From NCBI GenBank assembly GCA_016708725.1, contig JADJFE010000002.1, positions 310,001-374,000 of the forward strand: a stretch of 64,000 nt of DNA, written 5' to 3'. A program made the position numbers and the translations under genes. Shown here in pieces: positions 28,877 through 38,564 of the stretch; the stretch's first letter is position 1; each line of letters starts with the position of its first letter. Origin of the DNA: Candidatus Aalborgicola bjergmarkensis. GTDB lineage: Bacteria; Pseudomonadota; Gammaproteobacteria; Burkholderiales; Burkholderiaceae_C. A model generated the notes under the pieces. It saw only the letters and a list, made by a program, of their open reading frames with translations, was not told where the DNA came from and made no database searches.

Positions 28877-29506
28877 TCAGATCGCTTTGAGGAAATTTAT
28901 TAAATCTTGCATAGCCGGGTGAGAAAAGTCCCAGTAACCCTGTTTTGCTGCAATGCCCAATTTATTGCAGGGGTCGGTTGTTGCCGCAAGAACACTCAGA
29001 ACTTTTGATTTTGCCACTCTTGGAGATATGCCAAAACGTCCTTTTTCTGAAGTGTGAGGGCATCGCTCCTGCAGATTTCCAATATATACATCTGCCATTT
29101 CTTTGACTGGCGTTTCTTCCAACGTCTCCAGAAACATATCCTCCAGCACTCCTTGTCTGTTTTTACCAGGAAAGAGATAGATGCCAACCTTCACGCCATT
29201 TTCTGTGCAAAATTCCCCTGGTTTTTTCGGGGCTGGTTGTCCTGTTTTCTTCAGTATATACAGAATTCTATCGAATGTAGATTTAACATTATCATCCGCA
29301 TCCTGCATTATTCCATAAGAAGTTACATCGATAAATCCAGGTGTTTTTATCAAAGCGGGAAATTCTTGTTTGAATTTTATATTCCCGCCGCATGCTATTA
29401 CCTGAAGGTTATCAATTTCAATAAATGGAAGTAATGACTGTAAAACTTCGACTTCATCTTTCCCTTCAACAATAACCAGCTTTTCGGATGTTATGCTAGT
29501 GGCCAT
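28877..29506 (-). CDS. TOPRIM-domain (DUF3226-like) nuclease partner
   Basis: 209 residues from the ATG at 29506; GTG 29509 is an alternative. The TOPRIM Glu lies in KLVIVEGKDEVEVLQSLLPF and an Asp pair in YGIMQDADDNVKSTFDRILY, the pattern of TOPRIM nucleases in OLD-type systems. Its start overlaps the ATPase stop (TGATG), so the two are translationally coupled. The pair resembles the ATPase/TOPRIM layout of PARIS and Gabija-type phage defence; the precise subtype is inference. Confidence 0.75.
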   Translation of the reverse strand: MATSITSEKLVIVEGKDEVEVLQSLLPFIEIDNLQVIACGGNIKFKQEFPALIKTPGFIDVTSYGIMQDADDNVKSTFDRILYILKKTGQPAPKKPGEFCTENGVKVGIYLFPGKNRQGVLEDMFLETLEETPVKEMADVYIGNLQERCPHTSEKGRFGISPRVAKSKVLSVLAATTDPCNKLGIAAKQGYWDFSHPAMQDLINFLKAI

Positions 29507-30600
29507 CACCGCACCTCATATTCTGCATCAAGTGCGTCCTTGAGCTCTTTGGGTGAATATCTTATCGGTTTTATCATATTTGAGTTCCTGGCGCGGTCAA
29601 GGCGAATGTATGCAAATAACCCATCATCGTCCGATGTAAATATTCTTGCGGCAGCTGACAAACACTCATAACTATGGGTTGTTGCCACAAGTTGACTTTC
29701 TGCAGACTCGACCGCAGTTTTAATCACCCTCCAGAAATCAGGCAGCTTTGAATGATGGATTCCATTTTCTATTTCATCTATCAAAATGACTCCCTTGGGG
29801 GTTGTGATGATAGATAATATGATGGATACCAGACGCGCCACGCCATCACCCATAAGGGAAATTGGCACTTTCCTGGAAAAACCCTCAATGCTTGCATGAA
29901 TTGTTGCCTGCTCACCTAATGCCACCACCGATAGGGACTGAACGCGAGGTTCAATTATTTTTATTGCCTGCAGTACAGATTCTGTATTGTTCTCCAGATC
30001 CAGGCGGCTGTATCTGGCCGCATCTTCCTGTGGCATTGTCCTGGCAATAGATGCAATATAAACAGCCGGTCTGGTTGCGGAAGTGTTCTCGGATTTGACT
30101 ACCTGATGAATTGCCCCCTGCTGTTGCATGACGAGATACGATTCCTGAATTTCATTCCCTGCATATTTTGTGGTTATTTTCAGGGCTTTTGATGGAGGGG
30201 CGCTGCTGGTTACGCCAGATTGAGTCCTGAAATCTGGCGGGAATTTCTGATTTGTTGCAAGATTGGATGCGACATGATTATCAATATATGCAATAGACAA
30301 CGCAAGCCACTTTCTCCGATCATCCTCCAGACTGATCTGAATGTTTTTTGAGAAATCATAATCATGAAATGATGGCCGCCACCAATAATCAGGATCGAAC
30401 ATTATCTGGCCAACCCCGCGCCAGCTAAAATGCCTGGAAACAATATCTGGACTTAACCCATCCATTGCCAGGAATATTGCCTCAAGCAGCGTGCTCTTGC
30501 CAGCATTGTTTTTCCCGCCAACCAGAAGTATCCGGGGGACTTTATCTATCTCAAGCTCACTGATATTCTTGTATTCCAATATTTTTAGAGATTTAAACAT
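29506..30600 (-). CDS. AAA/SMC-like ATPase of an OLD/PARIS-type pair
   Basis: 364 residues from the ATG at 30600, preceded by AAAAGGATATCGG. The Walker A is GGKNNAGKSTLLEAIF, a signature-like region is SLMGDGVARLVSIIL and the Walker B is GVILIDEIENGIHHSKLP. This is the ABC-ATPase domain with insertion found in OLD-family and AAA_15/21 proteins. It is inferred to be a sensor or assembly platform for the coupled TOPRIM effector. Its leader (~130 bp) is repeated in inverted form at 3741-3890. Confidence 0.82.
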   Translation of the reverse strand: MFKSLKILEYKNISELEIDKVPRILLVGGKNNAGKSTLLEAIFLAMDGLSPDIVSRHFSWRGVGQIMFDPDYWWRPSFHDYDFSKNIQISLEDDRRKWLALSIAYIDNHVASNLATNQKFPPDFRTQSGVTSSAPPSKALKITTKYAGNEIQESYLVMQQQGAIHQVVKSENTSATRPAVYIASIARTMPQEDAARYSRLDLENNTESVLQAIKIIEPRVQSLSVVALGEQATIHASIEGFSRKVPISLMGDGVARLVSIILSIITTPKGVILIDEIENGIHHSKLPDFWRVIKTAVESAESQLVATTHSYECLSAAARIFTSDDDGLFAYIRLDRARNSNMIKPIRYSPKELKDALDAEYEVR

Positions 30601-30752
30601 CCGATATCCTTTTGCATCTCGAATTGAAACAAGGTGGCAAGGGCATTGCCACGCTCCAGCGGACCACATTTGAGATAAATACGGCTGTACCGCTCATGGA
30701 ACAAGTGGTAACAGCTATAAAAACAAGAGCACGTACAACGCACCGTACAGCA

Positions 30753-30839
30753 CATCAACGTTGGCGCTGACCGGCCCGCAACAACTGCCGCGAAGCGGCC
30801 TCCTGCTGTTGTGGATCCGTGTCGATTGACATGTTATGC
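30753..30839 (-). other. attC-like site between the DUF4279-like and ATPase cassettes
   Basis: On the minus strand R''-like GCATAAC overlaps the stop of the upstream gene and R'-like GTTGATG ends the site. The flanks pair imperfectly (CATAACATGTCAATCGACAC against CATCAACGTTGGCGCTGACC) around a GGCCGCTTCGCGGC hairpin. 87 bp is within the normal attC range, but the match to consensus boxes is only partial. Confidence 0.5.
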
Positions 30840-31259
30840 AGAAGAGACAAATTTCGCGCCGATTCCTATTTCGGCACTTAATTCTCTCGCAAAAAACAAC
30901 AAATCTTTTGGCAACATACAGCTAGTGCTATACAGCGTAGTACGCATCGTGATCTCGATAAAGGCATGAACGTGATCGTTCACCAGACCGCGAGCAGCAG
31001 AACTCTTTTCAATGAGCCAAGCCACGTGATCAGAAATTTCATTCGACATCACGGCTTGACCGCTAGTAAAACCCCAAGTGGCCTCCTCGTAGATGCCTAA
31101 CAGGCGACCTGTTTTCTTATGCCGACGTTCAGACCCTTTGGCGGCTGAGAAGATTGGCACGACGTCAAACGCAAGGCCTATCTTGTCCGGGGCGAAGTCG
31201 CCGATTAGGTAAAGACCAACCTCGATCTCTGGCGATTCGGCGGTATCAGTTTGCTGCAT
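30834..31259 (-). CDS. DUF4279-like cassette protein
   Basis: 141 residues (EVGLYLIGDFAPDKIGLAFD, LGIYEEATWGFTSGQAVMSN, ISDHVAWLIEK, ELSAEIGIGAKF) with the spacing of DUF4279 proteins, whose role is unknown. The ATG lies 4 nt inside a GTTATGC box directly at the edge of head block D3, exactly where a first integron cassette begins. The stop overlaps an attC-like R'' box. Confidence 0.72.
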   Translation of the reverse strand: MQQTDTAESPEIEVGLYLIGDFAPDKIGLAFDVVPIFSAAKGSERRHKKTGRLLGIYEEATWGFTSGQAVMSNEISDHVAWLIEKSSAARGLVNDHVHAFIEITMRTTLYSTSCMLPKDLLFFARELSAEIGIGAKFVSSA

Positions 31260-31409
31260 AACTCAATATGAAGAGACTCCGGCACGTCTCCCTAACACGG
31301 CGGCTGCCTCCTTGACATGGCTGGAAACCCCCGCAAACCCGCATGCAGCAAGGCTTCCAGTCAACATTATGTATGCATAAACAGCCATAACACCCCAAGA
31401 AAAATCAGC

Positions 31410-31497
31410 ATGCCGGTTTTTACGTCACCCCGGCTGCTGGATCAGTTACGTGTGCAGACGCACCACCGGCACTATAGCCTCAGAGCCGAAGAGATTT
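31410..31497 (+). pseudogene. intI': intI' fragment 3
   Basis: MPVFTSPRLLDQLRVQTHHR then HYSLRAEEIY: the best-preserved match to the IntI N-terminus (LDQLR and HYSLR). The frame is broken by the insertion at ~31500. Confidence 0.8.
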
Positions 31498-31500
31498 ACC

Positions 31501-31664
31501 CGAATTCCAGCACCGCAAAAATTATTCGCATTTGACCCACGATGTGGTATCGCATCTTTACGGGCTAGGATGCATGAGGCATGAGGCGACGTGCCTGCCA
31601 CTCTCAAGGGCTGCCGGGAAACTTAGTCAAATAAAAATGCGAATAATTCTTGCGGTCGTGGATT
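31501..31664. mobile_element. ~160-bp inverted-repeat insertion in intI' 3
   Basis: Ends at 31511-31536 and 31626-31655 are inverted (ACCGCAA-AATTATTCGCATTT), and the right arm has a few extra bases. The sequence is absent from the equivalent point of all other head blocks. No ORF; a MITE-like element or cassette remnant. A target duplication is not clear. Confidence 0.55.
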
Positions 31665-31957
31665 GAGTGAATTTTTTGCTCGCTGGCATGGACACAACGC
31701 AATACACCCATGCCCACCCGCAACCCAAGCCAGCACCAGAGAAACCCGATAAAACTCCCATTTCAATAGCTGTCCCCGCACGTCCCATAAGGCTTACAAG
31801 CCAATTCACCCCAAATTTATCCCCAAAAACCACCCCGCCACACACCAACCACCCGGCAAAGTAGAAAAATCGGGGCTGAATAGCCCCGAAATATAGGTTA
31901 AATACAGCTGTACCCACCATGGGACAAGCGGGAACAGCTATAAACATAGGAGCGCCT

Positions 31958-32860
31958 CTACAACACCTCAAACACCCCCGCAGCCCCCATGCCGCCGCCA
32001 ATGCACATGGTCACGCACACCCGCTTGGCGCCACGGCGTTTGCCCTCGATCAGGGCGTGGCCGGTCAGGCGTTGACCCGAGACGCCGTAGGGGTGGCCTA
32101 CGGCGATGGCGCCGCCGTTGACGTTCAGGCGGTCTGCCGGGATGCCCAGCCGGTCGCGGCAGTAGAGTACCTGCACGGCAAAGGCTTCGTTGAGTTCCCA
32201 CAGGTCGATGTCGTCGTCGCTGACGGTGACTTTTTTGGTCATCAGGCCCACACCCAAGTCCGCTACGCCCATGGTGACGGTGATGGGGGCGATTTCGTCC
32301 TTGAACAGGCCTTTTTCCAGCGCGGCGGCGGCACGCTGCTGGCTGGCGGCGCCGTATTCGTCCATGGCGGCGCGACCGATGTTGTACCGCTTGGCGACGT
32401 TTTCGGCGGTTTTGAGCATGTCCCAGTAGATTTCGGGCTTGGCTTTGAGCAAGGCCGGGTCGGTCAGCATGTGCTGGTTCATTTCCTGCTGTACGCAGGA
32501 GATGGCTTCGACGCCGCCGGCCACATACACATCGCCCTCATTGACGATGATGCGCTGCGCGGCTGTGGCGATGGCTTGCAGGCCGGAGGAACAAAAGCGG
32601 TTCAGCGTCATGCCCGAAACACTGACCGGACAACCGGCGCGCAGGGCGATCTGGCGGGCGATGTTCATGCCGGTGGCACCTTCGGGGAAGGCGCAGCCCA
32701 TCACGATGTCATCGACGGCACCGGCTTCGATACCGGCGCGGCTGATGGCGTGTTCGACCACGTGGCCGCCGAGCGTGGCGCCGTGGGTCATGTTGAAGGA
32801 ACCTTTCCAGCTTTTGGTCAAGGGCGTGCGGGCGGTGGAGACGATTACGGCAGAGGTCAT
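31958..32860 (-). pseudogene. fadA: Thiolase copy 3 (fadA3), internal deletion
   Basis: 300 residues, open frame, with normal N- and C-termini (FCSSGLQ, HPYGVSGQR and CIGGGMGAAGVFEVL all present) but lacking the same 91 codons as copy 1: VTVSDD joins DIDLWEL. The deletion endpoints share a GACGAC repeat, so slippage or short-homology recombination in frame is likely. The GNASQFSDGAGA loop is missing, so activity is not expected. Confidence 0.88.
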
Positions 32861-32941
32861 GGCTTTTCCTTGAAAATGAATTTCTCACCCCTCGCCCGCT
32901 CGCGGGAGAGGGGCCGGGGGAGAGGGACTGGGAGGGCGCGA

Positions 32942-34700
32942 TCAGTTGAAAGTCTTGCCAGCGGCGGCAAGTTTGGCCAGCAAGGAAGCCGGTTCCCAGA
33001 ACTTGGCGTCATCCAGCGGGTTCTGGGCGAAGCGGCGCATGGCCTGGACGACGTTGAAGAGGCCCACTTCGTCGGCATATTTCATCGGGCCGCCACGGAA
33101 CGGGGGGAAGCCGTAGCCAAAGATGTACACGATGTCGATGTCGCTGGCTTTGCTGGCGATGCCTTCTTCCAGAATGTGCGCGGCCTCGTTGACCAGGCTG
33201 AAGACCAGGCGCTGTACGATTTCTTCGTCGGAAATCTTGCGCGGTGTCAGCCCAAGGCTCTTGCGGTGTTCCTCGATCATGGTCACCACTTCGGCATTCG
33301 GGATGGCGTCGCGTTTGCCGGGCACGTAGTCGTACCAGCCCGCGCCGGTTTTCTGGCCAAAGCGGCCTTTTTCACACAGCAGATCGGCGGTTTTGCTGTA
33401 TTTCATGTCGGGGTGCTGCTGGTAGCGGCGCTTGCGGATGGCCCAGCCGATGTCGTTGCCCGCCAGATCGCCCATGCGGAACGGTCCCATGGCAAAGCCG
33501 AATTTCTCCAGTGCCTTGTCCACCTGCTCCGGCGTGCAGCCTTCGTCGAGCAAGAAGCCAGCCTGGCGGCCATAGTGCTCGATCATGCGGTTGCCGATAA
33601 AGCCGTCGCACACGCCCGAGACCACGGCGGTTTTCTTGATCTTCTTGGCCAGGGTCATGACGGTGGCCAGCACCTCTTTGGAGGTTTTGGCGCCGCGCAC
33701 GACTTCGAGCAGCTTCATGACGTTGGCCGGGCTGAAGAAATGCAAGCCCACCACGTCTTCGGGGCGCTGGGTGAAGGCGGCTATGCTGTTCAGGTCCAGC
33801 GTTGAGGTGTTGGACGCCAGAATCGCACCGGGCTTCATCACGCGGTCGAGTTCCTTGAACACGGCTTCCTTGACGCCAATCTCTTCAAACACGGCTTCGA
33901 TGACCAGATCGGCATCCATCAGTTCGTCGTAGCGCAGGGTGGTGGAGAGCAAGGCCATGCGCTGGTCGTACTTGTCCTGTTTGAGCTTGCCTTTTTTGAG
34001 CTGTGACTCGTAATTCTTGCGGATGGTGGCGATGCCGCGATCCAGCGCTTCTTGCTTCATCTCCAGCATTTTTACCGGAATCCCGGCGTTCAGGAAGTTC
34101 ATGGCAATGCCGCCGCCCATGGTACCCGCACCGATGACGGCTACCGATTTGATAGTGCGTTGCGCAGTATCGGCGGGGACATCCGGGATTTTGGACGTGG
34201 CGCGCTCGGCCAGGAAGATGTGCTGCAGCGCGCGGCTTTCAGGGGTGAGCATCAGGTTGGCAAAGGTTTCGCGCTCCACGGCCAGGCCGTCGGCAAATTT
34301 GCCTTTGGTGGCGGCGGCGACGGCATCGACGCATTTGAGCGGTGCGGGGTAGTTTTTCGACATGGCCTTGACCATGTTGCGTGCAAACTGGAAGTAGCCG
34401 TCGCCCTGCGGGTGCTTGCACGGCAGATCGCGCGCCAGCGGCAAGGGGCGCACATCGGTGACCGAGCGCGCAAAGGCCAAGGCTTCTTCGGCCAGGGTTT
34501 CGGCGGACGTGGCGATCTTGTCGAAGAGTTTCTGCCCTGGGAGCATGGCGAGTTTTTCGCTGGGGATGGCCTCGCCGCTGACGACCATGTTCAATGCGGC
34601 TTCGACGCCCAGAAGGCGCGGCAGGCGTTGCGTGCCGCCCGCACCGGGCAGCAGGCCGAGTTTGACCTCGGGTAAGGCGATGCTGGCACCGGGCGCGGCG
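32942..34700 (-). pseudogene. fadB: 3-hydroxyacyl-CoA dehydrogenase copy 3 (fadB3), 5'-truncated
   Basis: Homology starts at APGASIALPEVKLGLLPGAG (one hydratase Glu kept, the other lost) and runs to the normal C-terminus KTFN, ~586 residues without a break. Upstream the frame stays open by chance through the intron remnant to 35089, giving a spurious 715-residue frame. The junction at 34700/34701 joins fadB directly to the group IIC-like intron remnant. Confidence 0.85.
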
Positions 34701-35017
34701 CCCCTTTTTCTCGTTTTTCTCAAATCCCAGCGGTGGCCGGAATGGAAACGGAAACAGAAAGGCAAAACCGCCAATACTACGAAAAAGCGAGCTTCAAACG
34801 CTTGCCAGATAAGCTTCAGTGGCTGTTTTACGTTTCCAACACGTGGCCAAGGGCGCAAGGTTTTCCCAGTGTGAAAGACCTGTGGTGCAGGGCACAAGGT
34901 TACACGGTAAAGGAAAAACCCACTTCGTCGAGCGTGCCAACTCGTTGAACCGCCCACTGCGGATGCGCACGGTGGGTGGTGTGGGGGCTGGGAGCTAAAA
35001 ACCCTCGGCTTGTCGAT
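34701..35017 (+). mobile_element. Group IIC-attC-like intron, 3' remnant (unit 3)
   Basis: The end region has a domain V-like hairpin (34947-34981: GAACCGCCCACTGCGG and its partner GGTGGGTGGT, with a 2-nt bulge), then GTGTGGGGGC, a domain VI-like stem, and an end ...CGAT at 35017. The next bases, TAGACC, complete a split attC box (GTTAGAC). The 5' part including any reverse transcriptase is missing, replaced by fadB3'. It lies antisense to the cassettes, as IIC-attC introns do. ~310 bp are shared with 61160-61472. Confidence 0.7.
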
Positions 35018-35039
35018 TAGACCACGCGCCCAGAGTACT

Positions 35040-35762
35040 CTAACCGGCATTGAGATCGCCGCTGCCTGACGAAGAGTGCTTAGCGTCACTACTCCCTGGT
35101 GCCCCCGATGAGGTGGAGGCCTTGGGTGGCTTCAAGAGTTCTCGGAGATCGCCCAACAGCGCAACCTCAGAGAGACTCTTGGGTTGCTTTGAGAATGGGT
35201 TGCCTCCAATCTTGTGATGCCCGCTTGGAGCGCGCAACTGACGCTCTATTTCGATAACTTCACAAGAATGAGCTCGTGCTACGAAAGACGAACTTACGGC
35301 AGCGGCTAGCGAGGAAAGCACAAAGAGTGCACTGAGCAATAGCTGATGCAGACTAAACTTGTCCCTTGCAGCGCTGGATTCATCCGACAGTGGCTTCATT
35401 TGCTTGAGCCGATCAATAGTCGCCTGCCTATTGTCGCGGTCCGCTTTCAGGTTCTTAATTTGTTCCATCTCCCGCTCGCTTCGGCGACTCTTGGCAGACT
35501 CGAACAACTGGCGAATGTCTCGAACGTCAATGGATCCTCTAAACTCGACCACTTCCTTTTGCCGAAAGAGTTGCTTGCCGATGCGAACTCGCTCGATGAC
35601 AGGTAGCGACAAGTTCTGGATGCGTTCCACAAGTTGACTTGCCTCAGAAAGAAACTTTGAGGAAAGCGCACAAGTCGAGTTTGTCAAATACTCATCGACT
35701 TCAGCCGCACCGTTGGGGTACCAACCCTTTCTCACGATTTCGATGAGATCATCAATGATCAA
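35040..35762 (-). CDS. Unknown protein with one membrane segment
   Basis: 240 residues. An N-terminal helical part (DLIEIVRKGWYPNGAAEVDE), a charged coiled-coil-like stretch (SAKSRRSEREMEQIKNLKAD), then one hydrophobic segment (LHQLLLSALFVLSSLAAAVS) and a Ser/Gly/Pro-rich tail. No family recognised. Its stop is followed by an R''-like GTCTAA at the intron junction, so it was the last cassette of its group. An IS21-type element lies just upstream. Confidence 0.6.
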   Translation of the reverse strand: MIIDDLIEIVRKGWYPNGAAEVDEYLTNSTCALSSKFLSEASQLVERIQNLSLPVIERVRIGKQLFRQKEVVEFRGSIDVRDIRQLFESAKSRRSEREMEQIKNLKADRDNRQATIDRLKQMKPLSDESSAARDKFSLHQLLLSALFVLSSLAAAVSSSFVARAHSCEVIEIERQLRAPSGHHKIGGNPFSKQPKSLSEVALLGDLRELLKPPKASTSSGAPGSSDAKHSSSGSGDLNAG

Positions 35763-36336
35763 TCTCTGCCTCTTGCAGCCGCTTTCTGAGGTGATCGCAC
35801 CTGCTTGTACTGCCTGTCTTCGGCGCTCAAAATAACTGACCCACCTGTGCTCACAGAAAGCTGACCCACCGGTTGCGCGGCTGTTTGTAACTTGATGGCC
35901 TGCAGGAAACAGAATCGGCGATCATTGGCTCGACCAATGTGCGTGAAGAAGCGACTTCAGTTCATTGAAGAAGCAACCCGTTTGAAGATGAAATTTGGTT
36001 ACGCAAGCATGGGTTGCCACCCTGCTCGACTGAGCATGATCACCTTCCGTGATGGATTGATTGCTGCATCCATCACCGTTGCTGATCAAATCGAGGCTCT
36101 TGCGTTGTTGGCAGAATACGGTTTTTTGTCTTGGTATTGGTCTTCATGGTTTTATTTTCAAATGGCAATTTGGCAAGCGAAGCGCGTCAGGCCCGTGGGC
36201 AAGACCCTTGTGGGTAAGTACGGGTGGGAGGTGTGGGTATGTGGTCAAGCTGGGCGTTTTGCAAGCTTGTCCACATATCCACGCCGACCCCTACTTATCC
36301 ATCAAGCAGATACTGCACGGCGGTGGTGAGACGGTT

Positions 36337-37146
36337 TTACTTTGCCTTGGGGCTCGCAGGACTGGTTGAGCTCTGCACAGGTGCTGTGGCAGGTGCGCTG
36401 GTGCGCAAAGATGCACCTTCAATGCGGATGGTGATGCAGTGGTGCTGCAGCCGATCAAGCAAGGCATCGACCAGCGGCTTGTTGTTAAACAACTCGTACC
36501 ACTGGGGTAGTCCAAATTCGTAGTGATGATGGTGCTCACCCGCCCATAGCGTTGATCCATCAGACGAAAGAACGCGTTGGTCTGTTCTGTCTTCAAGTTC
36601 AAGTAACCCAGCTCGTCAATGCAAAGCGGCTGCATACGTGCAAGCGCCGTGAGCAGCTTGGTTGTGGAGCGATCTGCCAGCGAGGCATACAGCTCATCGA
36701 GCAGCGCCTGCGCACTGTAAAAAGCGCCCCCGCCAGCCATTGATGCAGGCCTGGCGCAATAGTCCCAGAGCGATGCCGGTCTTGCCGGTGCCGGTGCCAC
36801 CAATGAGCACCAGATTGTCGGCGCGACGCACAAACTCCAAGTCGGCAAGACCGAGGATTTGTGCCTTATTCACCCCGCTTTGGCGATCAAAGGGAAAGGT
36901 GTCGATCGTCCATTGCCAGGGCAGGTGTGCCTGCGCCACCCGATTGACTAATGAGCGTTCCCGCTGAAACGAAGCCTGCTCGCTTAGCAGGCGTTGCACC
37001 ACCTCTGCGCAAGAGGTGCCATTGCGCTCAGCGCGATCAAGTTCGCTGTCCAGCACACGCGCCATGCCTTTGAATTTCAACTCCGTTAGCAATGCGTGCA
37101 AGGCCTCACGCGGGGTCGGGGTCGCTGTCGTTTTTGGTTTGCTCAT
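36337..37146 (-). pseudogene. istB: IS21 helper ATPase istB, frameshifted
   Basis: The start MSKPKTTATPTPREALHALL and P-loop LIGGTGTGKTGIALGL are in one frame. The middle (DELYASLADRS to STIITTNLDYP, with PLCIDELGYL as Walker B) is in a second frame from ~36730. A lost C near 36505 shifts frame again before the family end WYELFNNKPLVDALLDRL. At least two frameshifts, so non-functional. Confidence 0.82.
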
Positions 37147-38564
37147 CGTCTTTATCATCCGGTTCATTGGGGAGGTTGTCATGGCTGCTCTCACCTAGCG
37201 CAAAGAAGTCGCCTGCCACATGGCGCAACACCATGGACTCCAGTCGCGTCAAATCAAACAGACCGTACTTGAGCGCCTGCTCCAGCGCTGCTAGGAACGG
37301 CTGCGCTGGGTAGGTCCGTTTAATCTGTAGCAGTCGGTTCAGTGCCCGTGTACCACGCCCATTGAGGTGCTTGATGAGCGCTGTGACGTACGCATCAAGA
37401 ACAGGAGATTGACCACACAACAACTGCGCCTGTAGCGAAGGCTGGCGAGGCGTGCGTTTGGGTATGGTGTGATGCCCGGGCAAGGTGGAGCGCGCATCAC
37501 GCACACCCAGCAAACGGGGATGACTGGCCACCAGGGTGCGTTTGTAATGAATCTCGATACTGGCGTAATGCTTGTACACCGTCACCGTCTTACTCACCAG
37601 CCGTTCAGGTGTCGAATACCGGTTGGTGTCGACGCTGACAAAACCGTACAAGTCCACCACCCGCTCAAACACCTCGTAGACTGCTGGCAAGACGATTGAC
37701 AGGCTGGTGAGGTAAGGCTTCTCCATCACGTACGCCACCTCAGGTGCCATGCCCAGACTGCGTTTTGGCTTGGCATTGGCCACTTCAACGCACCACTTGA
37801 GCGCCTGTGCGTTCAAGTCATCGAAAGAGCTAAAACTGCGCCCAGGCAGGAAGTTGTCCTCAACCCATGCAAAGGGGCGCTCGATTCTGGCTTTGCGATC
37901 AGGGTCATTGACACGGTGTGCCATAAACTTGAAGCCCAGGGCGCGTGCAAAGGCGGCCATCTCTGGTGCGAATACCGCATCAGGCCCAGCACCACCAGCG
38001 AGAATGACGCTGGTATTGTCGATCACGCAAAGTGGGCAAGTGCCGTCCATGAACTGGGCTGCGCGCAACAAGAAGTCCTTGGCCTCCAAAGCGGGTAAAT
38101 CGTGGGTAGTACCAGATAAACAAACGCCGCGAGTACGCCAAGGTCAGACCTGCACACTGGGCGGTAATGCTCTTGCCCGCCACCTCCATCTTATGGGGCG
38201 ATGTGTCGTGCTGCATCTCCTGGCCGGGCTCGAAGTGGTATTCGCCGGAGCGCTTGGGTGGTTGGCGCAGTTCAGCTTGGCGCACCCAGCGCGTGAGGGT
38301 GCTGTAGGGCGGGTGCAGCTTGTACTCATCAGCCAGTATCTGGGCCATACGCACGGCGTTACCTTTGGCTCTGGCATAGACTTCGGTGAGTTGTTGTTGG
38401 GTGACCTCATTCACCGGGTGGGCAGGTGTTTGCACGCCTTGTGGCTCGCGCAGGATGCCTCGCACGGTGTTGCGCGAGAGATGCAGCACCCGGCTGATTT
38501 CACGTAAACCTGTGCTCTGTTGGTGCAAGGTGAGCACACTGGCACGAATATCTATCGGGGTCAT
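37106..38564 (-). pseudogene. istA: IS21 transposase istA, frameshifted
   Basis: From the ATG at 38564 (MTPIDIRASVLTLHQQSTGL) an HTH and the start of the DDE domain (HDTSPHKMEVAGK) are followed by a frameshift near 38085. The second frame continues FLLRAAQFMDGTCPLCVIDN to a long C-terminal part ending at 37106, overlapping istB. The split lies within the catalytic core, so the transposase is dead. Confidence 0.82.

Larger units (their letters stand above)
31259..31957 (+). repeat. Integron-head block D3
   Basis: The attI-like region (31260-31296) has the stem GAGAC...GTCTC, and the cassette side reads GTTATGC. intI' follows at 31410. The block is ~100 bp longer than the others because of an inverted-repeat insertion (31501-31664). 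The tail with TAGCTGT palindromes and the fadA-proximal end are conserved. Confidence 0.82.

Noticed and set aside
25388..31957. CRISPR array
   Set aside because: Repeats are hundreds of bases long and widely spaced, with genes between them; no short regular direct repeats or spacers and no cas genes.
31919..33805. Long plus-strand open frames (600 codons and more) across the fadA/fadB copies, also at 26366, 41882, 52726 and 58063
   Set aside because: They recur because the opposite strand of GC-rich fad genes lacks stops; the translations are Gly/His/Ala-rich and follow the fad codon pattern.
34701..35089. N-terminal extension giving fadB3 715 residues
   Set aside because: The extra codons are reverse-strand intron-remnant sequence that stays open by chance; homology to fadB ends at 34700.
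35892..36329. 145-codon plus-strand ORF at the IS21 end
   Set aside because: It overlaps the element terminus, has no recognisable motif and a shifting composition; probably non-coding IS DNA.
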